Below, in pieces: positions 31,212 to 37,839 of a DNA stretch of 43,572 bases (the stretch's first letter is position 1; each line of letters opens with the position of its first letter). The notes under the pieces were generated by a model. That model was given only the letters and a program-made list of their open reading frames with translations. It was not told the origin of the DNA and did no database searches. Source of the stretch: Pseudomonadota bacterium (lineage in GTDB: Bacteria > Pseudomonadota > Gammaproteobacteria > Burkholderiales > Thiobacillaceae); the NCBI GenBank assembly GCA_030684775.1, contig JAUXXW010000175.1, forward strand, positions 1 through 43,572, read 5' to 3'. Made by a program: the position numbers and the translations under genes.

Positions 31212-33017
31212 ATGGCCCGCGACCACGCTCGTTCCGATTCCATGACCCCGCACACCACCACCGGCCAGTGGCGGGCGGCGTGGTCGTTGGCGCCCTATGT
31301 CTGGCGTTACAAGGGGCGGGTGTTGGCGGCATTCGGGCTGCTGCTGTGCGCCAAATTGGCGAATGTCTCGGTGCCGTTGGTGTTGAAGGAAATCGTCGAC
31401 CGGGTCGGTCACGTCGACGCATCGACTCTGGCCCTGCCGATACTTTTCATCGTCCTCTACGGCCTGCTGCGCTTCGGTAATACCGCCTTCACCGAACTGC
31501 GCGATGCGCTGTTCGCGCGCGTCCTGCAACGCGCCATGCGCGGCGCCATTCACGATGTTTTCCGGCACCTGCACGCGCAATCCCTGCGTTTCCATCTGGA
31601 GCGCCGCACCGGCGGCATCGCCGTCGACATCGAACGCGGCGCCCGCTCGATCCGCTTCCTGATCAACTTCACCCTGTTCAACATCGGCCCCACGCTGCTG
31701 GAAATCCTCATGGTGGCCGGCGTCCTGTTCGTCAAATACGACCCCTGGTTTGGTGCCATCACCCTGCTGACCCTGGCCGTCTATCTCACCTTCACCATCG
31801 CCATCACCAATTGGCGCCTGCAATATCGCCGCGCCATGAACGAGAGCGACTCGCGCGCCAACGCCCGTGCGGTGGACAGCCTGCTCAACTACGAGACGGT
31901 CAAATACTTCAACAACGAACAGTACGAGTCCGATCGCCTGAAGGCCGACCTCAAGCGCGCCGAGGACGCCACCGTGCAAAGCGAGGTGTCCCTGGCCTGG
32001 CTCAACGCCGGCCAGGCCTTCATCATCGCCATCGGCGTCACCGCCATGATGGGGTTGGCGGCGCAAGGCGTGGCGGAAAAGCGCATGACCATCGGCGACC
32101 TGGTGCTGGTCAACGCCTATCTGATCCAGTTGTTCATCCCGCTCAACTTCCTCGGCACCATCTACCGTGAGATTCGCAACGCACTGACCGACATGGAGAA
32201 GCTGTTCGGCCTGCTGCGCCGGCCGCCGGAAATCGTCGACGCGGCGGGCGCGGGGGAACTGCGTATAGAACGTGGCGAGGTGCGCTTCGAACAAGTCGGC
32301 TTCGCCTACGATCCGCGGCGGCCGATCCTGGAAGACGTCAGCTTTGTCATCCCCGCCGGCCACAAGCTCGCCGTGGTCGGCGCCAGCGGCGCCGGGAAAT
32401 CGACGCTGTCGCGGCTGCTGTTCCGCTTCTTCGAAACCACCGCCGGGCGCATCCTGATCGACGGCCAGGACATCCGCGCCGTCACCCAGGCCAGCCTGAG
32501 AAAACAGATCGGCATGGTTCCCCAGGACACCGTGTTGTTCAACGACAGCCTCTACCACAACATCGCCTACGGCCGCCCCGAGGCCACGCGCGCCGAAGTG
32601 CTGGAAGCCGCGCGCGCCGCTCGCCTGGACGACTTCATCGCCAGCCTGCCGGACGGCTACGACAGCGTGGTGGGCGAGCGCGGCCTGAAGCTCTCCGGCG
32701 GCGAGAAGCAGCGCGTCGCCATCGCCCGCGCCATCCTCAAGAACCCGCCGATCATGGTGTTCGACGAAGCCACGTCGTCGCTGGATAGCGCCACCGAGCA
32801 GGCCATCGGCCAGGAACTCGCGCGCATCTCGGAAAACCGCACCACCCTGGTCATCGCCCACCGCCTTTCGACCGTGGTGGATGCCGATGAAATTCTGGTA
32901 CTGGAAGCTGGCCGCATCGTCGAACGTGGCAACCACGCCGCGCTGCTGGCCGTCGACGGGCGCTATGCCGCGATGTGGCGGCTACAACTCAGGGATGAGA
33001 CAGAAACGGGCTTGTAG
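31212..33017 (+). CDS. Atm1-type ABC half-transporter
   Basis: This is an ABC exporter half-transporter of the ABCB7/Atm1 type, fusing a six-helix membrane domain to one ATPase domain. Atm1 homologues export glutathione-based sulfur or metal compounds. Membrane helices lie within about residues 30-330 (LANVSVPLVLKEIVD and VKYFNNEQYE are typical Atm1 segments). The ATPase has Walker A GASGAGKST (about 390), Q-loop MVPQDT, signature LSGGEKQR, Walker B MVFDEATSSLD and switch His in IAHRLST. ATG 31212 gives about 601 residues; ATG 31242 is equally possible, and neither has a good Shine-Dalgarno. A role in Fe-S or sulfur export fits the dsr neighbourhood but is inferred. The stop TAG falls in a REP-like repeat. 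Confidence 0.9.
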   Translation: MARDHARSDSMTPHTTTGQWRAAWSLAPYVWRYKGRVLAAFGLLLCAKLANVSVPLVLKEIVDRVGHVDASTLALPILFIVLYGLLRFGNTAFTELRDALFARVLQRAMRGAIHDVFRHLHAQSLRFHLERRTGGIAVDIERGARSIRFLINFTLFNIGPTLLEILMVAGVLFVKYDPWFGAITLLTLAVYLTFTIAITNWRLQYRRAMNESDSRANARAVDSLLNYETVKYFNNEQYESDRLKADLKRAEDATVQSEVSLAWLNAGQAFIIAIGVTAMMGLAAQGVAEKRMTIGDLVLVNAYLIQLFIPLNFLGTIYREIRNALTDMEKLFGLLRRPPEIVDAAGAGELRIERGEVRFEQVGFAYDPRRPILEDVSFVIPAGHKLAVVGASGAGKSTLSRLLFRFFETTAGRILIDGQDIRAVTQASLRKQIGMVPQDTVLFNDSLYHNIAYGRPEATRAEVLEAARAARLDDFIASLPDGYDSVVGERGLKLSGGEKQRVAIARAILKNPPIMVFDEATSSLDSATEQAIGQELARISENRTTLVIAHRLSTVVDADEILVLEAGRIVERGNHAALLAVDGRYAAMWRLQLRDETETGL

Positions 33018-33059
33018 CGCCGGCTTCCAGCCGGCTTTTCAGTGACGCCGGCACTACAG
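33013..33059. repeat. REP-like repeats, copy 4 (tandem inverted pair)
   Basis: TGTAGCGCCGGCTTCCAGCCGGC is followed by a second unit, GACGCCGGCACTACAG, in the opposite sense. The TAG inside the first unit (33015-33017) is the stop codon of the ABC transporter gene. The pair lies between the convergent ABC and oxygenase genes. Confidence 0.65.
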
Positions 33060-33064
33060 AAGAT

Positions 33065-33721
33065 TCAGCGCCGCCGGAACCACCCGGTCAGCGACAGTCG
33101 TTGGCGGTTGGCCGGCAGGACTTCATGCCAGAAGCGGTCGGAGAGAAAAGTCACCAGGGTGCCGCCGGCCGGCTGAATTTCCAGTGGGGCAGCCTCCGGG
33201 TCGGGCCAGAACTGGAGTTGGCCACCGTCTTCCTCGCGCCAGTCCGGCTCATTGAGGTAGAGGATGACCGTCAGGCTGCGCCGGTCATCGTCGCGGAAAC
33301 GGTCGAGATGGCGCTGGTAGCCGGCGCCGGGGGGATACACGGCGAAATGGGTTTCCAGGTCGAGCAGGCCGAGGAACAGTTCCTGATTCACCTTCTGGCG
33401 CAGTGACTCGAAGCGGTCGAGCACCTCATGCAATGCCGGGCCGGTATTCGTGTCATCCAGCCACAGGACATGGTCGCCGCGCACTTCCGAACGCACCTGT
33501 GCCTGGCCGCGCCCGGTGCCGGCGGCGTGGAAGGCCCCGGCCGCATGCGCCTGCAAACACTCCGAGCGGACTGTCGCCGTCTCGGCTTCGGGCAGGAATC
33601 CGGGAACCACGCACCAACCGTAGTTGGCCAACGCGGTGACGATGTTCTCCTCGCTACTCTCGCCGGTGTCGTTGAAAAGAGCCGGCTGGAAGCCGGCGCT
33701 ACAAAAGCGCCTCCCGCTCAA
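33065..33721 (-). CDS. 2OG-Fe(II) oxygenase family protein
   Basis: This is a prolyl-4-hydroxylase-like 2-oxoglutarate/iron oxygenase. The core shows HFAVYPPGAGYQRHLDRF with the H-x-D iron ligands, VILYLNEPDW, and LVTFLSDRFWHEVLPANRQRLSLTGW, which provides the second histidine and the arginine. The full open frame is 218 residues from TTG 33721, which overlaps the upstream gene by 4 bp. However, residues about 7-14 (CSAGFQPA) are translation of a REP-like repeat. A later start at TTG 33631 (188 residues, before ANYGWCVVPGFL) is possible. No substrate can be named. It is the last gene of the pgl-DUF4139-oxygenase minus-strand run. Confidence 0.82.
   Translation of the reverse strand: MSGRRFCSAGFQPALFNDTGESSEENIVTALANYGWCVVPGFLPEAETATVRSECLQAHAAGAFHAAGTGRGQAQVRSEVRGDHVLWLDDTNTGPALHEVLDRFESLRQKVNQELFLGLLDLETHFAVYPPGAGYQRHLDRFRDDDRRSLTVILYLNEPDWREEDGGQLQFWPDPEAAPLEIQPAGGTLVTFLSDRFWHEVLPANRQRLSLTGWFRRR
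33681..33704. repeat. REP-like repeat, copy 5
   Basis: GCCGGCTGGAAGCCGGC is followed by GCTACA, between the DUF4139 and oxygenase genes. It is open in the oxygenase frame and would encode SAGFQPALF if translated, which makes the oxygenase start uncertain. Confidence 0.6.
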
Positions 33722-35187
33722 TACTTCACCCGCACACGCCAGTTCAGCACGGCCTTGCCTTCGGCCGGCACCGACACTTGCCAGACGGCGCTGTTAGAGG
33801 TTTCCCGTTTGTGCGGGTGGCTTTCCTGGATCATCTGCCATTCGCCCGGGACGTTCTCGATGACCGTCACCACCACCTGCTTGCGCTTGGCGTTGCGGAT
33901 TTCCATCTGGTAGCCGGACTCGATCACGCCACCACGACTGTTGTAGGTGGCGGCCAGCTTCTGGAAATCGGTCTGTTTCTTGTCGGCGGTGATGTCGAAG
34001 GCCTCACCCAGTTTCAGCTTCACCATTTCGCCCTTGGCGGTGTGGTCGATGCGATCCTCGCCGATGAACTGCGCGCGCCCGGCACCATCCTTCTTGTAGA
34101 CCCGCACCACGCCCTTGGGCAGGGGAATGCCGAGGTTCTCGCCTTTGTTGGCGAACTCCATGAACACGGCGGGCTTCATCTTCTTGCCCAGGTCGCCGTG
34201 CTGGCCGTTGTAGTACCAGTCGCCGCCGACCAGGCGGAATTCCTTGTCCACCGCCACTTTCTGCGCGGACAGCAAAGCCACCTGCTTGGTCTGCCGGTCG
34301 CCCAGGGTGGTGTTCCGCTCCAGGGTGTAGAGGTGGTACTCGAACAGGCTCTCTTCCCGCATCTGTGGGGCGGCGTCGGCCATCGCCATCGACTTCATCA
34401 TCACGGGTGAGCGTGAGTGTTCCTGTTGCGCGCGGTTCACCTCGCCGGCCACCAGTTGCAGGCGCGCATTGGGGTAGCTGGTGCCGCTGGTATTGGTGAG
34501 GGTGACCCAGCCGTTGAGGTCGATGCGGTCTTCCTTGGCGGAGAGTTCGGCGACGTAATCGGCCTTCCAGGTCAGGCCGCCGGTGAGATAGGACAACTCC
34601 AGGCCATGCTCGGTGCCGGTGCCGCCTTGGTAGGAGGGGGCGACAGGAGGCGCATCGGTGCGGAACAGCATCGACAGGGTGGGGTGGTCGCGCAAGTCGG
34701 ACGGTACCCGGGAAAAAACGATGCGGCCGGGAGTTCCGCTGAGATTGCCAGTCTCGACGCGGTCGGCGAACTGCAACACCACGCCCTCATTCGCCGCTAC
34801 CACGCGGGCATTCTCGGCGTACTCGACGCCGGTGACCGGCTGCGTGCGGATCACCCGCACCGCCTCGCCCACGGATTTCTCCAGCATTTTCTGCGGGGTG
34901 AGCAGGTCGAAATCGAAGTTCTGCTCCAGCAGGGTCAGGCTGCGTCCGTCCAGGCTGCGCAACAGCGCGGTTTCCGGCTGCATGCGCGCCGACACCTCGC
35001 GCCAGGCCAGCAGATTCTCGCCGCTGTTCAGCTTGACCCGGCGCGCATCTTTAACCAGAGCCAGATCGCCGTTGTAGATGGTCACCGCCAGGGCAGTCTG
35101 GTCGGCCGCGGTGGAACGACGTTCCTCCGCAGCCTGCGCGGTGGACAAGACAGTGAGCGCCGCCAGGGCGAGCAAAGTGGTTTTCAT
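33718..35187 (-). CDS. DUF4139-family secreted protein of unknown function
   Basis: The 489-residue product begins with a classic signal peptide (MKTTLLALAALTVLSTAQA). It contains the DUF4139 C-terminal beta-rich region, including YLTGGLTWKADYVAEL, EYHLYTLERNTTLGDRQTKQVALL and GVVRVYKKDGAGRAQFIGEDRIDHT. It should be periplasmic or outer-membrane associated. The start at ATG 35187 has GGAG 9 bp upstream and overlaps the pgl stop (ATGA), so the two genes are translationally coupled. The frame is open upstream, but that part reads through pgl in another frame. Family function is unknown. Confidence 0.88.
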   Translation of the reverse strand: MKTTLLALAALTVLSTAQAAEERRSTAADQTALAVTIYNGDLALVKDARRVKLNSGENLLAWREVSARMQPETALLRSLDGRSLTLLEQNFDFDLLTPQKMLEKSVGEAVRVIRTQPVTGVEYAENARVVAANEGVVLQFADRVETGNLSGTPGRIVFSRVPSDLRDHPTLSMLFRTDAPPVAPSYQGGTGTEHGLELSYLTGGLTWKADYVAELSAKEDRIDLNGWVTLTNTSGTSYPNARLQLVAGEVNRAQQEHSRSPVMMKSMAMADAAPQMREESLFEYHLYTLERNTTLGDRQTKQVALLSAQKVAVDKEFRLVGGDWYYNGQHGDLGKKMKPAVFMEFANKGENLGIPLPKGVVRVYKKDGAGRAQFIGEDRIDHTAKGEMVKLKLGEAFDITADKKQTDFQKLAATYNSRGGVIESGYQMEIRNAKRKQVVVTVIENVPGEWQMIQESHPHKRETSNSAVWQVSVPAEGKAVLNWRVRVKY

Positions 35188-36038
35188 GGGAATACTCCAG
35201 GAACGGAAAGATCGGGGGCCAGCAGCACATCCACCCCGGCTTCGGGCTGGATGGTGGCGGCGGGAATGGGAGGCGTGCCGGCGCGCCAATGGCGCAAGGC
35301 CTCGCGTTTGCCGAGGCCGCTCACCAGAAACAGGACGTGACGGGCGCGTGACAGGCGACTCGCGGAAAGGCTGACGCGCTCGGGCGGGGGTTTGGGGGCG
35401 TCGAACACAGCCAGGGCATCCGCTTCCGGTTTGGGGACATAACCTGGGAACAAGCTGGCGGTATGGCCATCCTCGCCCAACCCCAGAATGACCAGGTCGA
35501 AATCGCCGACGCCGACAAGGTCGTCGGCATAGGCGGCAGCAGCTTTGACGGGGCCGAGTTCACCGGGAATGGTGTGAATGCTCTCCCCTTTATCAAAGGG
35601 GGGCCGGGGGGGATTAATACCTGTGCCCGCCGCTGACGTCGGCAAATCCCTGATGAAGCCCCTACCCTTCGGTACCTCAATCCCCCTTTGATAAAGGGGG
35701 AAGCCACGCTCCCCGGCCGCTTCATTCATATCAGCGGGGTGGGGGTTGCCGGATGCCGCGCTGATTCGCTCCAGCAGCGCACGCGCCATCACACTGTTGC
35801 GCTCCGGATGATCGGCCGGCAAACAGCGTTCATCGCCGAACCAGACTCGCCAGCGCAGCCAATCATGCGTTTCCCGCGCCAGTGCCTCGTAGACCATGCG
35901 CGGCGTGTTGCCGCCGGCCAGGACGATGTGGAACTCGCCTCGCGCCGTCAACGCCGCCTGCTCAGCGCGGGCGACAAACGCCAGCGCTGCGGACAACCAG
36001 GCTGAATCGGAGTCGGAAAAATGCCAGCGGGTTTGCAT
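35184..36038 (-). CDS. pgl: 6-phosphogluconolactonase with repeat-derived insertion
   Basis: Pgl hydrolyses 6-phosphogluconolactone in the oxidative pentose phosphate/Entner-Doudoroff route. The 284-residue product has FHIVLAGGNTPRMVYEAL, WRVWFGDERCLPADHPERNSVMARALLE and the later DLVILGLGEDGHTASLFPG and HVLFLVSG motifs. The family is usually about 230-240 residues. The excess is a stretch of about 40-45 residues near residues 112-152 translated from a palindromic element (35583-35702). It reads PLYQRGIEVPKGRGFIRDL and then NPPRPPFDKGE. The catalytic histidine motif is beyond the insertion and intact. It is followed directly by the DUF4139 gene. Confidence 0.92.
   Translation of the reverse strand: MQTRWHFSDSDSAWLSAALAFVARAEQAALTARGEFHIVLAGGNTPRMVYEALARETHDWLRWRVWFGDERCLPADHPERNSVMARALLERISAASGNPHPADMNEAAGERGFPLYQRGIEVPKGRGFIRDLPTSAAGTGINPPRPPFDKGESIHTIPGELGPVKAAAAYADDLVGVGDFDLVILGLGEDGHTASLFPGYVPKPEADALAVFDAPKPPPERVSLSASRLSRARHVLFLVSGLGKREALRHWRAGTPPIPAATIQPEAGVDVLLAPDLSVPGVFP
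35583..35702. repeat. In-frame palindromic element, copy in pgl
   Basis: The ends are CCCCTTTATCAAAGGGGGG and CCCCCTTTGATAAAGGGGG. The core holds AAATCCCTGATGAAGCCCC and ACCCTTCGGTACC, nearly the same as the coaE copy at 1545-1671. On the minus strand it is open and encodes VPKGRGFIRDL, matching the VPKGKGFIRDL of the coaE copy. Confidence 0.82.
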
Positions 36039-36104
36039 GGAGGGGGGAGGGGAGCGGAAGGGGGTAAAGCGGATAGAATTGCCCGAATTTTACGCGCCCA
36101 CGCC

Positions 36105-36887
36105 ATGACACCCGTTCTTGTCTTCGATATCGAAACCATTCCCGACATTGCCGGGTTGCGTCGCCTCCACAAGGTCGGCCCCGAGGCCAGCGACCACGAG
36201 GTCGGAGAAATGGCTTTCCTCATGCGCCGCCAGCAGACTGGCGGCTCCGACTTTTTGCAGCATTATCTGCAACGCGTGGTCACCATTTCCTGCACGTTGC
36301 GCGAAAGTGATCGTTTCCGCGTGTTCTCGCTCTCGGAACCGGATGCAGACGAAGGCCAGATCATCCAGCGCTTCTTCGACGGCATCGAGAAATACACCCC
36401 GCAACTGGTGAGCTGGAACGGCGGCGGCTTCGATCTGCCGGTGCTGCACTACCGCGCCATGCTGCATGGCGTCACCGCGCCGAAGTACTGGGACTGGGGC
36501 GATGACAATCGCGATTTCAAATACAACAACTACCTCAACCGCTATCACACCCGCCATCTCGACCTGATGGACGTGATCGCGATGTTCTCCGGCCGCGCCA
36601 ACGCCCCATTGGACGACCTCGCCAAGCTCTACGGCTTCCCCGGCAAACTCGGCATGGACGGCTCCGCCGTCTGGCCCGCCTACGAGCGCGGCGAAATTGC
36701 CGCCATCCGCGATTACTGTGAAACCGACGTGGTCAACACTTGGCTGGTCTATCTCCGCTTCCAGCGTATGCGTGGCGCTCTCAGCCCCGCTCAGTACGAG
36801 CAGGAAATCGCCCTGGTGCGTTCCAGCCTGGAAGAAATCGGCGCCGACCACTGGTTCGAGTTTCTGGAGGCGTGGGGAGCGGAGTAA
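36105..36887 (+). CDS. Predicted PolB-like 3'-5' exonuclease
   Basis: This is a DEDD-superfamily exonuclease of the family called predicted 3'-5' exonuclease related to the exonuclease domain of PolB. The 260-residue product has exonuclease I motif VFDIETIP (Asp7, Glu9), motif II WNGGGFDLPVL, and a C-terminal motif with YCETDVVNTWLVYLRF. It stands alone with no polymerase domain, so it probably trims DNA or RNA ends; the substrate is not known. ATG 36105 is chosen because it starts the fold directly. It diverges from pgl. Confidence 0.88.
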   Translation: MTPVLVFDIETIPDIAGLRRLHKVGPEASDHEVGEMAFLMRRQQTGGSDFLQHYLQRVVTISCTLRESDRFRVFSLSEPDADEGQIIQRFFDGIEKYTPQLVSWNGGGFDLPVLHYRAMLHGVTAPKYWDWGDDNRDFKYNNYLNRYHTRHLDLMDVIAMFSGRANAPLDDLAKLYGFPGKLGMDGSAVWPAYERGEIAAIRDYCETDVVNTWLVYLRFQRMRGALSPAQYEQEIALVRSSLEEIGADHWFEFLEAWGAE

Positions 36888-37183
36888 GGGAATTCGAAAT
36901 CCGGAAACCGAAATCGAGGGCGTTGCTGTTTGTCACGTATTTGTGGGGTCTATCAGGCCCGAGGCGGAAGTTCAAACCAGGGGCGTTGATTGGGCTTGAT
37001 CGGCAAATGACGCCGCTGGAGAGGGGACGTTTAGTCCGCCACCGACCCGTTGCCGTCATTGCCCTCCAATTTGGCCATGGCGGCACACGCCTTATGGCTG
37101 ACGCGTGAAGCGTTCCAGCTATCGGGTATGAAGTTACCCTTTCCACGGGCATACTCACTCCACCGCAACGGCCCCGAAGCCCG
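36888..37183. other. Intergenic region without a recognisable gene
   Basis: No coding region, RNA or strong repeat was recognised in these 296 bases. A minus-strand frame runs across it (ending near 37031), but it begins inside the DUF4160 gene and has no family signature. The region marks the junction between conserved chromosome genes and the accessory block to the right. Confidence 0.5.
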
Positions 37184-37444
37184 ATGCCCACTATCAGCCA
37201 ATTTTTCGGAATCGTGATCCAGATGTTCTGGCGCGAACACGCGCCACCGCACTTTCACGCGATGTATGGCGAGTTCGAAGCCGAGATCGATATTCGCACC
37301 CTGGAAGTAATTGTCGGCCGACTGCCCAAGCGGGCCTTGAGCCTGACCATCGAATGGGCCATCGAGCACCGCGCCGAACTCATGGAGGACTGGAACCTAT
37401 GCCAAGCCCGACAAACACCCAAGAAGATATCGCCCTTGGAGTGA
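37184..37444 (+). CDS. DUF4160-domain protein
   Basis: The 86-residue product matches the short DUF4160 family: MPTISQFFGIVIQMFWREH, then HAPPHFHAMYGEFEAEIDI, a GRLPKRALSLTIEWAIEH segment and a helical end. The PPHFHAMYGE pattern is typical. DUF4160 genes are often followed by DUF2442 genes, as here, and such pairs have been suggested to be toxin-antitoxin-like modules; the mechanism is unknown to me. It overlaps the next gene by 46 bp. Confidence 0.85.
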   Translation: MPTISQFFGIVIQMFWREHAPPHFHAMYGEFEAEIDIRTLEVIVGRLPKRALSLTIEWAIEHRAELMEDWNLCQARQTPKKISPLE

Positions 37445-37719
37445 TCCCAACCGCTCCTTGGAGGGTGGCATCGGTGGACGTCCTACCAGGGTTCCGTTTG
37501 GCCGTGACGTTCCGGGATGGGCTAAGCGGTGTGCTGGATTGCAGTTCCATCCTCACTTCCCCCCAGCCCGGAATCTATGCACCTTTAGCCGATTTTGACT
37601 ATTTTCAGCAGGTCGGAATTGAACTGGGTGTTTTGACTTGGCCCAATGGTGCGGATTTGGACCCGGCATGGATGCATGAGAGCTTGCGGGACAATAAAAC
37701 GTGGTCTGTCCCCTTTTAG
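37399..37719 (+). CDS. DUF2442-domain protein
   Basis: The 106-residue product has the DUF2442 pattern: WRVASVDVLPGFRLAVTF, LSGVLDCSSIL, FDYFQQVGIELGVLTWPNG and ADLDPAWMHE. ATG 37399 is used; an open frame extends further upstream but overlaps most of the DUF4160 gene. The 46-bp overlap implies coupled translation. It probably forms a functional pair with the DUF4160 protein. Confidence 0.85.
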   Translation: MPSPTNTQEDIALGVIPTAPWRVASVDVLPGFRLAVTFRDGLSGVLDCSSILTSPQPGIYAPLADFDYFQQVGIELGVLTWPNGADLDPAWMHESLRDNKTWSVPF

Positions 37720-37839
37720 TTTTCTTTTAGTTTTAATTGGCCTGCGACAGGCAAAAGTCTGTTGCTCACTGTCAGCAAGACCTAGACCCCGAACATAAAT
37801 CGCGGCTCAGGGCCGCTCAAAAACGAACCAGGAGATGTT

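Noticed and set aside
30771-32936. Minus-strand open frame of 721 codons across cysG and the ABC gene
   Set aside because: It crosses an intergenic inverted repeat and is antisense to two genes with full motif sets.
37031-37369. Minus-strand frame ending in the gap before DUF4160, considered as a gene remnant
   Set aside because: Its first half is antisense to the DUF4160 gene and its tail matches no family I recognise.
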